DNA of 64,000 nt from Ignelater luminosus (Eukaryota > Arthropoda > Insecta > Coleoptera > Elateridae). The translations under genes were made by a program, and so were the position numbers. Positions within the stretch are counted from its first letter, which is position 1. Every line of letters starts with the position of its first letter. Below the pieces are notes generated by a model. The model was given only the letters and a program-made list of their open reading frames with translations, ran no database searches and was not told where the DNA came from. Below, piece by piece: positions 36,276-48,012 of this stretch. The stretch is taken from assembly GCA_011009095.1 (NCBI GenBank), contig VTPC01091258.1:496001-560000 (forward strand), given 5' to 3'.

Positions 36276-37893
36276 TTCCACTAAAATTTACTAATTAGAT
36301 TCATACGCAAAGAGTGCATTAATCTAAAGATCATATCGAATCTGTACTGCAATTTGTAGATTTCTTCTACTTGGGAAAATAAAATTCCAGTTTCTTTGTG
36401 ATAATTGTGCATTTTCAGACAAAGCAGCAAACTCTGTAATGCAAGATGAATCTCACTTACGGGTACTTACTTCAGAGAAGAAATGATTCTTGTTATGTGA
36501 TGCGGAAAGATAGTATAAATCCGTAAAAAAAGCATTGGGTGAAACATCAACTCAAACATAAAGTTATAATTTGATGACTGAATAAGTGGTAAATGTTTAT
36601 AATGGGGCTCTAACCCCAAATTTTCTGTTAAATATTTCTGTGATTCCCACGTGTTCAAAAGTAGATTTAAGGTGGAGGAAGCCCACTTTTTACAGCAAGA
36701 ACTGAAATGGTGCACATTTGTCTTTGGGTTTGGTTAGAATTTATTCTTTTTATTTTCTGTCTTATTGCCACTAGGTTCATTATATGATTGTGAATCACAT
36801 AGAGATAGTATATATGTTTTTAAGGAACACCTGACTAGATACAATTCTATTTGTTAAAAACAACAAAGGAAAAAAAATACAAAGAAGGATAAATTAAACT
36901 AATAACAGCTAACATTAACCTACTAACAATAATACAAACTATAACATTAACAGAAACAATATATAAATATATTTAAAAATAAAAAGAGAAAACACTTGTA
37001 ATATCAAAACAAAACGGATCACAAAACAAGATGTGACACCTTAGCAATTTAATTAATATTATTATAATATTACACGAGCATTTGATCATACTGTTATTTT
37101 CATCAAGAGTTTGCTATCAACTAAATTTTTTTTTTGTGATTAATGAAACAGTATCAAATCGTCGGTCTAGATTCAAATAGAAAAAAGATATGTTGTAATT
37201 AGTCTTCCAGTTTAAGAATATAGATTGTTATAGGTAGCTTTAAAAACAACGGAGATATTGACTTGTCCCAACTCTCGTGAAACACGATGTATAATTATTA
37301 TAATATTAGTCTTCAAATTAGTGATCATTATTTTCTTCGCAAATAAATAAATAATAATGATTTATGTGTAAGGGGTATTCCTTGTATAGAGAAAATAGGA
37401 AGAATATTAAATATGAATGTAAACCCACTTGCAAATGTTTTGTCCTCAGAATGTAAAAATAGACAACACATTTTACAGTTTCGGTAAAAAAAATGAAATA
37501 CGTTCATAAATATAACTTGGTTACTAAGAAATCTATCTCAGCAGGTAACGGGCTTACAACTACCTGCCCCACAACAAAAGAGTAAAATAAAATAAACAGA
37601 AAATATAATACTGCAAATGTTAATATTTTGTGCTCTTTTACAGATGGGTTCGAAAAGCAATCCAGTTTGTAATTTGCAAAAACAATCTATTTCTTTACTT
37701 ATGCAGTTATAATTTTAACATGACTTACATATAATATGCCGGAAAATTCCGGTCTATACCTTATAAAAATAACATTTAAAAAGTGCATAGGTAAATGCAA
37801 ATCTAGAAAAGACACAGGCATACTCGGGTTTCTTTCAGGAACGATTGTTTCGAAGAACAATTAAGCCTACTTTAGTTTTTTAAATTTTAAACT
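36276..37893. other. AT-rich DNA, nothing definable
   Basis: About 1.6 kb. A minus-strand frame at 36,467-36,715 has no motif or context. Confidence 0.5.
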
Positions 37894-38838
37894 TGTAACG
37901 GGAAGATGCTCAAAAGTATGCACAAGTCCCGTCCAGACCAATGGTAGATGTTAAATCTCGTAGCTCATGCCGCAGATGGGGTGGATTCTCAAATAAACTT
38001 GGCTAATCTCTCACAAAGAGAAGCTCACCGTTTTCCAAAACTCTTATTAAACTAATAGATGGTCGTAAAAGAGGGCGCCAGCACTCGTAGATCGAAGGGT
38101 TCTGATGGTCGGTCACGCGACTGCTCGTGAATCCAACACCCTGTATATAGGCCTCTTACAAAACCTCACCCTGTGTGTAACTTACCTCGTGGAAGCTCTA
38201 TTAAAACTCGCTCTGACGTTTCACCAACGAGACTCAATACACAAAATAAACACTGTATAAGCACGTGATTTGTCTTAATCAATGTTGACAAGGAAGCCCT
38301 CTGAAGACTTCCTTCTTTTTCAAAAAAAAAGATCCAAGAAAGAAATACCAGATTGATATTTACTTCTCTCTTGAACAAAGATATCTGATCTTTAATCGAA
38401 ATTTAGAAAAAAACACCACTGTGCTTTTTAATAGCCAAACGAACAAAGTAACGAAATTAACGCTGCTTATCTGGACCAGAGATCCACTAACAAAAAAAAC
38501 ACAAAACGTAAATAATCGACCTTTCTTATATTTATTAAAACAATAATAAAAATGGATTAAACACACATAAACAAGAATATAAAAACAACAAAATAACACT
38601 ACAAAAGAATATCAATAAAGGGTATGAATTAATTTCTTCACTGGAGAACAAAGTTGATACACAAATAAGAAAAAGTAAAAAAAAACAAGTTATTACAATA
38701 AACAAAAAGAAAATTTTGAAATAGCAACAAATAAACTTTATATCTAATAACAAAAAAAACAGTAGTCAAAAGTTATTATTTATGTTGCAATAATTTAACC
38801 AACACCAGCTAAAATTACCTGGGAACGTTCCTGTTACA
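37894..38838. mobile_element. Candidate LTR, about 945 bp
   Basis: Begins TGTAACGGGAAGATGC and ends AACGTTCCTGTTACA, giving 6-bp inverted termini (TGTAAC/GTTACA). It contains a GC-richer segment with a TATA-like CTGTATATAGG near 38,142. The flanks AACT and AATT differ at one base, so a target duplication is doubtful. No coding part of a retroelement adjoins it. Orientation is uncertain. If genuine it is an old solo LTR. Confidence 0.35.
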
Positions 38839-39115
38839 AATTAATTAAAAATATTGATCGTGAATATTATAATTTAATGAGAAAATCGAAACTAATCTTG
38901 CCTAAGCAAGGTTTTCGTATGGAATATTTCACAAATTCCACGTTCTCCTAGTCTTTTATCAAATGAAACAATCATAAGAACTCAAATAACAAAACAAAAC
39001 AGGTCTTTCTTACTATAACGGCAATCTTCCTTCCAGGTGATATATGCAGGTCTCTGATTTCCACGACAGCAGCTAATCCACGTGGTATTTGACGCAAAAT
39101 TTCCACGTTCGCCAA

Positions 39116-39750
39116 TGTTCAAGGGAACTTAGGTTTCAACGAACAATCACTGTTGTTAACAATAACCAAAAAGCACAAGAACAAAATCCAAGTGTTTATA
39201 CACAAACTTTAAAAATAACTAAAACCACTTTGAGTCTCGAACGCTCTTTAAGTTTACTCAGTTCATTCGGATCACGGAGCTTCCAAGATGTAAAACACAC
39301 AGATCGACGCTTTACGGGGCGGGAAGTTTCTGTTCTCGACAGACCCTTTAACGTTGCACCAACGGAACCAAAATTGTTGCGTTTCTACCCTCTACAATTT
39401 CTGCTTCCTGGAGGACACCAGCGTAATTATATTTGGGTTATACATTCCCCACGATAACGAAATTTATAAGCGTTGCTGTTGGTAAACAAACCACTTTCTT
39501 CCGCGACTATTGCGCGTCTCTGACACGAAGAAATTACGATTTCTCCAGTCCGATCTCTTTTTTTGCTAAGAGGATCGCTTCACTTAATTTGGTTTGAATC
39601 CAATTAGGGGATGTAGAGGTAAACGTCAAAAATTACCACACGTTGGTTCAAGTCAACAGCTATCAACGTAATCCTATTCTCTCTGCATCTCCTGTGGCGC
39701 AACGTGTACTTACTGGAGTGGGGTTCGAAAGTCAGATGCACACCCTAACA
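39116..39750 (-). mobile_element. Candidate LTR with adjoining primer-binding site
   Basis: On the minus strand the block starts TGTTAGGGTGTGCATCTG and ends CCCTTGAACA, followed directly by TTGGCGAACGTGG (39,103-39,115), which has the TGG start of a primer-binding site. A TATAAAT lies near 39,470. The region is clearly GC-richer than the host. No gag or pol can be seen below 39,100, so only one end of an old element is present. The 122-codon frame at 39,089-39,457 runs antisense and is not a gene. Confidence 0.4.
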
Positions 39751-40645
39751 GGTGAAAATATAAATATTCTTATGAGACAATGGAAAATTTCCATTGTAGA
39801 TTTACCAGCTTAAACCTGGCTCAATCGAGACGGTGTAACTTTAATTTTTGCGACTAAGATTCCAGGAATCTGATATTGGAAAATAGCAAAAGGCACGCCT
39901 AACGGTGCCCAGAAGTCGAGACCACAAAGTTATCAATTCTTTAAAATAACATTATAACAAATATTCGTTTAATGAAACAATTTAAATATTGCGCGTCAAG
40001 AAAACAAATATCTGAACGAAATTGAAAGACAGGGGCGGATTTAGTGCAAATTTTAAAATAACATTACAAACTTCGAAAAAGAGAATTTATTGACGTTACC
40101 TGTTGGCTTAAGGATTCATTTTCTTACCTCACAAATGAACGCATTTTCATGTTCCAGTCGATGACTCACTGCCTATAATTTTTTTACCTAATCTTAATTT
40201 CTTAAAAACTTTTTAACTGAATTAATATTCTGTAAATTTGTGACGACTTGTCCTTAGAAGAATTACAAAAGAAAGTACATTAAATAATAAAATTATAAAT
40301 AGTTACACTTCTTAATTCTGGAATAAATTTAAAAATACAAAATAATGCAATCTAGGATAATATTAATAAATGGCAGTAAAAAGTCACAAAAATACTAAAA
40401 CGGTAAATATATTAAATAATATAATTAATTGGTAAATAAAATTTTAGAATTACAGATGATAGATAAATGGATCGTGATTATCACAACTTAAAAACCTTAA
40501 AAAACTAAAATAGTCTAAACACATAGTATAAAAATAAATAAGTAAATACAGTTTCATTTATATTCTGTGATCCAATAAATTTCACCTCAAGGTTGGCCTT
40601 GTAGAAAATGTATTGCGAATTGTGAAGAATTACATGATCCCTGAT
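39751..40645. other. AT-rich DNA, nothing definable
   Basis: About 900 bp without a supported feature. Confidence 0.45.
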
Positions 40646-40785
40646 CAGCGCCGGCCCGTGACCTAACTTCAAGGTAGGCCGTGACCTCGTGATTGGTTTA
40701 AATTGTTAGAATTGTCAAATTATCAAGAAATTAACCAATCAGGCGGTCCCCACCTATCCTGAAGTTAGGTCACCGACCGCCACTG
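40646..40785. mobile_element. Palindromic hAT-like MITE, 140 bp
   Basis: The ends CAGCGCCGGCCCGTGACC and GGTCACCGACCGCCACTG are inverted copies of a CAGTGGCGGYCSGTGACC terminus. The arms continue for over 50 bp (CCTAACTTC...TGATTGGTT against AACCAATCA...GAAGTTAGG), so almost the whole element folds back. Flanks CCCTGAT (40,639-40,645) and CCCTGCAT (40,786-40,793) fit an 8-bp duplication with one base lost on the left. The CAGTGGCGG start and 8-bp duplication point to hAT. Confidence 0.82.
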
Positions 40786-41182
40786 CCCTGCATACAGTAA
40801 ACTATCTCTGACAGCTATTTTTGCCCGGCGTTGTTTCTTGTTCTTGTCACTCAAATAATAATCTCGAATTGCGTAACAAGAACAATTCTAAACAATAACA
40901 GCCATCAGGGGTATCACAGGGGATATTAATTAAAAGAAATTCTTTTGATGTTTAGTTACTGATATGAGAACAAAAGAACTTGAATATTCTAGATCAGCAC
41001 TATTTTTCAATTCTTGGTAGCTTTTCATTCCCAGTATGCGATATCTTCAAAAATTCACAAAGGTGTTTGGAAGATTTTACATTAGAAATTCATAACTGTA
41101 ATTTTTAAAGTTTTTTATTTTCGCCACCAATATGGTATTAACTTTTTTCTACTTCTTAAACCCAAACTAGGATTCAATTTTA
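40786..41182. other. AT-rich spacer, nothing definable
   Basis: About 400 bp. Two related CAAGAAC/GTTCTTG words near 40,840 and 40,880 are weakly inverted. Confidence 0.4.
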
Positions 41183-41297
41183 CAATTGTTGGTTAAGTTT
41201 ATCTAGCAAGTTATCGCCATGAATATAATTGTGAAAATGGCAGACAACAATTGTGTCTGTGGCAATAATTCCCTATATAAACTTAACCAACAAATTG
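41183..41297. repeat. Fold-back repeat, 115 bp
   Basis: The left arm CAATTGTTGGTTAAGTTTAT and right arm ATAAACTTAACCAACAAATTG pair, and pairing continues through TTATCGCCA/TGGCAATAA. The loop holds a second small palindrome, CAGACAACAATTGTGTCTG. Superfamily unknown. Confidence 0.7.
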
Positions 41298-41564
41298 CAA
41301 ATGACCTAAATTTGACACTTAACATTTAGACTAACAATCATTTATTATTTTACCTACTTAAGGCGGATCTTTTCGCCTCTTGATAACTTTATCTACATGA
41401 TAGTAGCTACAGCTACAATTTTTATGACAATAATTACCTATTAAGTCCGGGTCTTAATATACACATCTAGTGCAAAATACAAACTGCTCTAGTTGTTTAT
41501 CATTTTTTAAACATGGCCAAATTCGAGTTGGAAGTTTTTGGAGCACAGGATGTAATACTTTAGG

Positions 41565-42400
41565 TTAGTATTTAATGTAAAAACCATTATTGTCTATACA
41601 TTTGTGTAGTCTCCGCGGCATAGATAAGACCAGATTTTCGCAAATTCTGGTTCCCCTCAACTGTTCCCACATACCCAAACACTCTGATGTAGAGCATCCA
41701 CGGTCCTAATATTGTCCTCATTTTTCCAATTGCGCACTACTGCTGCCCAAAGGCATATTATTCAAACCACTCGCGAACTATCCTTGGCGTGTGCACCGGT
41801 GAATTATCGTGCACAAAGACCCGTACGGTCGGTAGCATAAGGTTTTCTAGCACATCAACGTGTTCCGCTGAAGTGAAAAGAGGACTGATTCTGATAAGTC
41901 TGCCAGGTCCAGCACAGAACATTCAACCCCAATAACCAGAACTCATGCGACCACTTCGCGTAATTGGTTGGATGTGGTTTCTGTCATATCGGGTATTGTT
42001 GGACCTCCACAAAATCTTCCTGTAATCTTCAAATGAGCAAAACACTTTTTCATAGCTGAAGATCACAGTCTCCCAATCCTAACTAATACGATGCTGCGCA
42101 AAACAAAGGCACTGGTTTGCATGCGCTTTCCTGAAGTCAGGTTTTCTGGCCGGAATCCGACTAACTATTGATCCCGTTCTTATGCAGTACCCGAATCACA
42201 GTATCTGTACTACAAGGAAGCTCTAAATGGTCCCTTACAACAGTCGCTGTTGTAAAAGGTTTCTCGGCCGCCACTTGGATCACGGCTTTCTTTTGGTTTT
42301 CATTTAGAACGTGTCGTCGTCCAGTTCGCGGCCTATGACCTAATGGCCTACCATTTTTCACGCCTTCCTGATGCCTCCTGATCAATCCTTACCTTGAATT
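41565..42400 (-). pseudogene. Tc3/Tc1-like transposase remnant
   Basis: The N-terminal part (42,385-42,161) reads RPRTGRRHVLNENQKKAVIQ, then VVRDHLELPCSTDTVIRVLH, the second helix-turn-helix of Tc1-type transposases. Further down, in shifted frames, VFVHDNSPVHTPRIVREWF carries the second catalytic aspartate, and the C-terminus near 41,575 reads SMPRRLHKCIDNNGFYIKY, the typical Tc3/Tc1 ending. The first aspartate region is not clear, and the stretch holding the third acidic residue is scrambled. Several frameshifts and stops; no inverted termini found. Dead. Confidence 0.75.
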
Positions 42401-44135
42401 AATAGTTGCAAATTATACTACATAACAAATTCTTGAATCCCGAAAGACATCGATTTATTAATGATTCGAGTCGTGAAAGTCTTCGGTTTCGTTTTTAGAT
42501 ATAACAAACGCTTTTGATTGTATCGGTCATGAGCATGACCATATAAAAAATATAATTATCCTTGGACAATGAACTTTAAAATCTCATTGAGAATATCATG
42601 AAATTACATAAAACGCACATTTGTAGAGTCTCTGGATTATTTGAAAAACGGCAGAACGTAGGATGTGCTTGGACTCGTTTTATCAATGGTCATATAAAAA
42701 TACATATCTATGGATACAGCACTGAATAAAGGCAATAAAAAAATGTCGTGATGAAGAGAACGCGTTTGACCAACCAATCCGCTTACAATTCCCTCGAGAT
42801 CCTTACGGCAGTTAGATATCATCACTCGACGATGGACGAAAACTACTTTATTTTAGGGCGGCTAATACAGTGAATACGGAATACACTATTACAAATAGAA
42901 ATTTTAGAATTTTTACAGATATTCCACAGAAATCTTTCTAGAATACAATTTTTAACATCAACACTGCATACAGCTGAATCATGCAATCAATAGTAATTCT
43001 TTACGGTTTATACAAGTATACATATACAAGTATAAACTATAACGTTTTTCCTTCATCATAACTTTTAAAACAAAGCTAATAAAGTCGAATATCTATGTTT
43101 CGTTAGTTACGCTGTTCTAGTTATTACAAATTTAAATTTGCAAAACTTAAATGTATTCTTGAAATGTTAGGAATTAAAAGCATTAACACAATATCGTATT
43201 TACCGTCTTATTAGAAGAATCTCTTAAATTACCTAACCCTTTAATGGCACAGCAAAAAAATATAGCACACGATTTAAAACGGGTTTCAGTTATTCCAACA
43301 TTAATTAATGTGTCCTAAAATTACAGAGAAAGGAGGAACGAATCGGCTATGCTGAAATTATGGCATGCGTGTATTAAAGAAGTTATTAATAAAAAGAACG
43401 CTCGTGTTAACATACTACAATGTCATCAATAGGATTAAAAACGACGAAAGAATAAAGCCAAGAACCTGAAATAGGAGGATATTAAGCACATGACAAATGA
43501 CGCGTCACACGATTGAACATTCATTATTCAAAATAAAGCAGCCAACAAATTGTTACTCTGGCATATCAAAACTGCTACAAATAAGTGATACCTTAATGAA
43601 GTTCAGTATTTATAAAATAGACATCAAAAATTCTGATGTCGGGTACGACTTATGGAAAGGGAAAATTTAATGTAATATCTATAGTATAAAAACGTTCTTC
43701 AACCTTATTTAACGTAACGTGAACAAATGGAAAGAGGAAGACTTATTCCTACATAAAACGTTTACTTTTAACATGAAGTGCTTGGATAAACAAGTAAATA
43801 GGCAATTTGGTTCTGTTTTGTAGAATGAAAAAAAGTAACTTAATTTGTTTCCCTAAACATAAAGCTATAATAATGAATACAAAACACTAAATTCAAACTA
43901 ACCATAGTTATTGTAGTTCAGTATCAACACTTATTACTTATTAGTTTAGTTATTACTACCGTTGGTATGGGTGTTAACCATAGCCGAATTAACACTTGAT
44001 GGAGATCGGGACACTTTTTTAATGCGTTCCTTTAATCACTGATTTTCTACACTACGTATAAAATGGGAAGTAATCTATTTATTATAAAACTACGATCTTA
44101 TTATTCATTCAAAAGAATGTGATATGCGATATTTA
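42401..44135. other. AT-rich DNA, nothing definable
   Basis: About 1.7 kb without a supported feature. Confidence 0.5.
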
Positions 44136-44366
44136 GATTAAATGAAAGTTATTTACAGAATATTGTCCTAAGCAAAAAGCAAACAACTTTTGTCTGAAAC
44201 ATTTGTTTATTCAACTTCATTTTTCAAAGATATTTACAAATTACCTTTAAACTAAGGTTAAAAAATTGAAGTCAAATCAAAGACTCTTTCAGACAGAAGT
44301 TGTTTGTTTTTTAGCATAGAACGATATTCTGTAATGTAAGATATAGATTTTCATTTAAAAAAGAAA
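44136..44366. repeat. Long fold-back repeat, about 230 bp
   Basis: The left arm (44,136-44,225) holds TTACAGAATATTGTCCTA and AAACAACTTTTGTCTGAAA. The right arm (about 44,260-44,366) holds the reverse complements TTTCAGACAGAAGTTGTTT and ACGATATTCTGTAA. Pairing continues outward (AGATTAAATGAAA/TTTTCATTTAAA) and inward (CAACTTCATTTTTC/AAAATTGAAGT). Arms are about 80-85% complementary by eye. This may be a MITE; no target duplication was seen. Confidence 0.7.
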
Positions 44367-46050
44367 AGTTGGTCACGATTTCACTTTGAAAACGTTTACC
44401 AGATTACAAAAGAATAACGACATCTTGTTTCCTCCTTGAAACCAATTAGCTTTTATTTGAAATATTTGTTTTAAAAATGCATTATTCTCGAGATATTCCA
44501 TTGTCTCAATTTAAAAAATTTACATCTGCTTTATCTTTAACAATTTAAGCTCTATAAGATTCGGTTGGCTTAAGGTGAGGCCTCAAGATCTGTTTCAAAT
44601 TTTTTTTTAAAAATCGTGAGAACCTCCTGTTCTTATATAAATATGGGATGCTACGCTCTTTGTTTATGGTAAAAGAGAGAAAACCAAAAGTCTAATCATA
44701 AGTACGAGAAAGGTAATTATAAAGAGGCTTAGTACTTCGCAATAAAACAAAAGACAAAACATATTATAATATTATTTAATCAAAATTCAATGTATGTTTA
44801 TTACACACCTAAAAAAAAGAACACAGCAAAACAGGCATACTATATAGTTTAAGAATAATACTCATTTCAATACTAGGAAATGATAACCCTTGAAGGCCTT
44901 CATAACAATTTACTGTATAAAAAAATTAAAAATGATAAATTAAAGATTATTAAAATCTATAACCGATTCTGGTAAATGTATACATAAAACTACTTGTTAC
45001 TTGTATCGATAAAAGTTAAATAAAGTTTCTAATTTCATTAATATAGAGACTTATCCAAAGAAACAAAATATAAAAGAAAACGATGATTATTACAAATAAA
45101 ACTTGCTTTATAATGAAAATCGAGGCCTGACTATAACCTTGATACAAAATAAAGAAACTGCATTCTATTAATATTCAGGAACATTTTTTAATTTAATAGT
45201 ATATAAGTTCAAAAGATAAAATTATATCTTAGATCATAAATAAGAAAGCATTTGTCCAGGTAAATTTTAAAATAATAAATACCTTCCTTTGTCTTTATAT
45301 ATTTGTGTGTGAAATGTTGACGATTTTACTTTTAAATTTTGCTAGTCGGGATGATTATCCAGCAAATGTAACGGGATGTTCCATAATCTCTTGTCTCATT
45401 ACTGCTTAATTTGGTTCATGAAGCTCTTTTACAATTATAAATCAAAATGGCAAAGGCTAGGCCCTTGCAGTGGTCTTGACAATGGGATTCAATCCAGAAA
45501 ATGAGAAGGTAAACCACAGGAAAACGATAGTTTACGGTACGATAACGATAAAAGAAAGCAAGAAGACAATCCTTTAGAAATATTCCAAGGATTAGACAAA
45601 ATAAATCGGAATGCAAAATTAATTCACCTGAAGTTCCAATTTAACACTGCACAATAAACGGGTGATTGCGATGAAAAGCAGAACGGAAAAGAGCTCATTC
45701 AACGATGCGTCCCCACAGGGTTGGTAAAGTAACGCACGCGCGGTCATTTCTTAATGTAATACAAATTTAATCCGTAGGTATCACTTGGAGGTCTAAATGA
45801 AAAGATAATTATTTACTTAAAAATGGACAGCTGTTTTGTCAACATACATATAAAAAGGAATTTTTAGATAATAAAAATATTTAATAAAAACAAGGAATTA
45901 ATCAATAAAAATTCAACATGAGGAAATTATTGAAACCTAAACCAAAGTAGATATTTGATTAGAAACAAATGTACAGGATATTTCAAATTCGCAAATATAC
46001 CAAGCGTTTCAAAATAAATTTTGTTACCACGTAACAAACCTAAAAGTTGA
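44367..46050. other. AT-rich DNA, nothing definable
   Basis: About 1.7 kb. Minus-strand frames at 45,416-45,616 and 45,927-46,112 lack motifs, and the second runs into the LTR that starts at 46,057. Confidence 0.5.
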
Positions 46051-46056
46051 AACTTG

Positions 46057-46254
46057 TGAGAATTGGACCACAGCCATAAGAAAACAAAAGCGCGTAAAAA
46101 AACAAAGAACACAGAGGAGTGTGGAACTTAAGACGAAGACGAGAAGACGTGTATTTTAGTTACCTTTTTTAAGTTTAAGTTTTTTATGTGTTTAGGTTTT
46201 GTTAACTAAATTACTTAGTTAAAGTTAGTGAGTGTGTGGTTTTTTCTTACTACA
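46057..46254 (+). repeat. 5' LTR of the Gypsy element
   Basis: 198 bp, starting TGAGAATTGGACCACAGCC and ending TTTTCTTACTACA. It matches 53,555-53,763 with about a dozen substitutions. The start shares sequence with the last codons of pol because, in the 3' copy, pol reads a few codons into the LTR. Confidence 0.92.
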
Positions 46255-46565
46255 TAATTAGCAGCGGTAGGATAAATAACAAAAATAATTATTAGAAGCC
46301 AGTAGCTAGAGCATTGGACGACACGACGCAAACTGCAATAAACAAAGAGCAGATAAGTGCTAAAAGACGCCACAAAACAAAACAAAACAAAAAAAAAGAA
46401 GAAGCAGCAACTGTAAGTTAGAACATACATATGCATGCTTATTTTCATTGTTATCTGTGTTGCCTGTAATTCATAAGACCACGAAGAATGAAGCAAGACG
46501 TAATTCGACGTAAGATTTAAACAAAGAACAAAAGAAACCAGCAAGTGTATCATATATGTATAATA

Positions 46566-47889
46566 CAGGGTGCGGCAGCATAACTTCCTTTTTTCAAAAC
46601 TCAATAAAAACTATTGTATGCATCGGAAAATATTTATTTATTTTTTATAATGTAGGTACATGTCTAAAGTTTTTATTTACATTGTTTTGAAGATCAAATC
46701 TGTTAGGTGACGTCCCCCATTCTCCATACATTGCGTAAACCGATTTCTGGCGTTTGTCATGACTCTTGTTAGCATAGCAGGTGTTATGTTGGCAATTTCT
46801 TCTTGGATGTTGGTCTTCAAATCTTGTAGGGTTCTTGGACGGTTCACATAAACACGGGATTTCAAAAAACCCCATAGAAAAAAATCACAAGGGGACAGAT
46901 CGGGAGAGCGTGCCGGCCATTCCAAATCGCCTCTAATTGAGATAAGGCGCTCTGGAAAGTGTTCCCTCAAAACAGCCATCGATGCTCTTGAAGTGTGTGC
47001 TGTTGCACCGTCTTGTTGGAACCAAGTGTCCCCCAAATCCAACTCTTCTAGCCGTGGGAAAAAAAAAATTCTGTAGCATGTTTACATACCGGTCCGAATT
47101 CACTGTCACTGTAACCTCATTTTCCTCAAAAAAACCAGGGACCAATAATTCCAGCTGAGGAAATTGCACACCACACTGTGACTTTGGGTGAATGCAAAGG
47201 CCTTTGATGCAATTCTCGAGGGTTGGTGTCAGCCCAGTAGCGCATGTTTTGTTTGTTAACCGACCCACACAAATGAAAATGGGCTTCATCGCTAAAAAAA
47301 AACAATAGCACCCTCGGGAACGACATCAAGAAGAAGCTCACACGCGTTCATCCGAGAATTGAAGTCACGTTCTGAAAGTTCCTGCACTATCGCCATCTTA
47401 TAGGGATGAAAATGAAGATCATCACGAAGAATTCTTCTCACAGAACGATCGGATAGTCTAAGGGCAGATGCGTGTTTGCGCGCAGAACGCCGTGGTGATC
47501 GCAACATTGACGCTCTCACTGCTTCAATGTTCTCAGGTGATCTAACGGGCCGAGGGACTCCAGTTCTTCTTTTTGTTGCACTTGCAGTTTGTCTGAATGT
47601 AGTGACCCATGTAACAATTGATTTGCGGTCTGGCACGGGAGCCAACGGGGCTAAATTAAAGCGATTCCGAAATGCACGCTGTGTTGCAATAACCGAACAT
47701 CCGCTTGAAAAGTAGGCCTCAACGGCAAAGGCACGCTCCTCACTATTCCAACGCATGATGGCGACTGAACCGTGTCGGGACAAAACTTTACAGTACCCCC
47801 TCTTGAACGAGACCACTAGCGCTCCGCTATGACATCAACTAACTGAATGGCGCGCATTTTAAAAAAGGAAGTTATGCTGCCGCACCCTG
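46566..47889 (-). mobile_element. DD41D mariner/Tc1-superfamily transposon, near full length (1,324 bp)
   Basis: Perfect inverted ends CAGGGTGCGGCAGCATAACT (continuing TCCTTTTTT) are flanked by TA at 46,564-46,565 and 47,890-47,891. It sits in the leader of the Gypsy element, between the 5' LTR and gag, and so arrived after that element. The ends show no mismatch over about 29 bp, so it is much younger than its host element. The transposase gene fills almost the whole length on the minus strand. Confidence 0.95.
46677..47756 (-). pseudogene. DD41D transposase, three frameshifts at A-runs
   Basis: Starts MRWNSEERAFAVEAYFSSGC. Paired helix-turn-helix regions follow (SVIATQRAFRNRF; DRKSIVTWVTTFRQTASATK; RRSARKHASALRLSDRSVRR). 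Catalytic residues are the D of SDEAHFHLCGSVNKQNMRYW, the D of FQQDGATAHTSRASMAVLRE and the last D of RSPDLSPCDFFLWGFLKSRV; 41 residues separate the latter two, giving DD41D spacing as in the rosa/visitor-type groups. The C-terminus is complete (GGRHLTDLIFKTM). Total about 360 residues, the usual size. The frame changes only three times, each at an A-run on the plus strand: 47,294-47,302, 47,128-47,134 and 47,059-47,068. All domains are otherwise clean, so it is either freshly inactivated or affected by homopolymer sequencing error. Confidence 0.92.
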
Positions 47890-48012
47890 TATATCGCAGG
47901 CGCCGCGCCAAGGGTTTAAGCAGGTTTACCGTCTCAGCGAGGGCTGTGCTTCAATACGTAGAATTAGAGTTTTTATTAAATTTATAATTTTACTAACAAA
48001 ATTGTATTACAA

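Noticed and set aside
36069-36294. F/S/L-rich frames resembling membrane proteins
   Set aside because: They arise from a pyrimidine-rich tract; two frames overlap with the same composition.
38050-38100. CTGGCGCCCTC (minus) as a primer-binding site
   Set aside because: Not preceded by an LTR-like ..CA end on that strand; the 10-base match alone is too weak.
39089-39457. 122-codon plus-strand open frame
   Set aside because: Runs antisense through an LTR-like block; no motif and no splice or poly(A) context.
46215-46604. 129-codon minus-strand frame
   Set aside because: Lies across the end of the Gypsy 5' LTR, its leader and the edge of the DD41D element; composition is noise-like.
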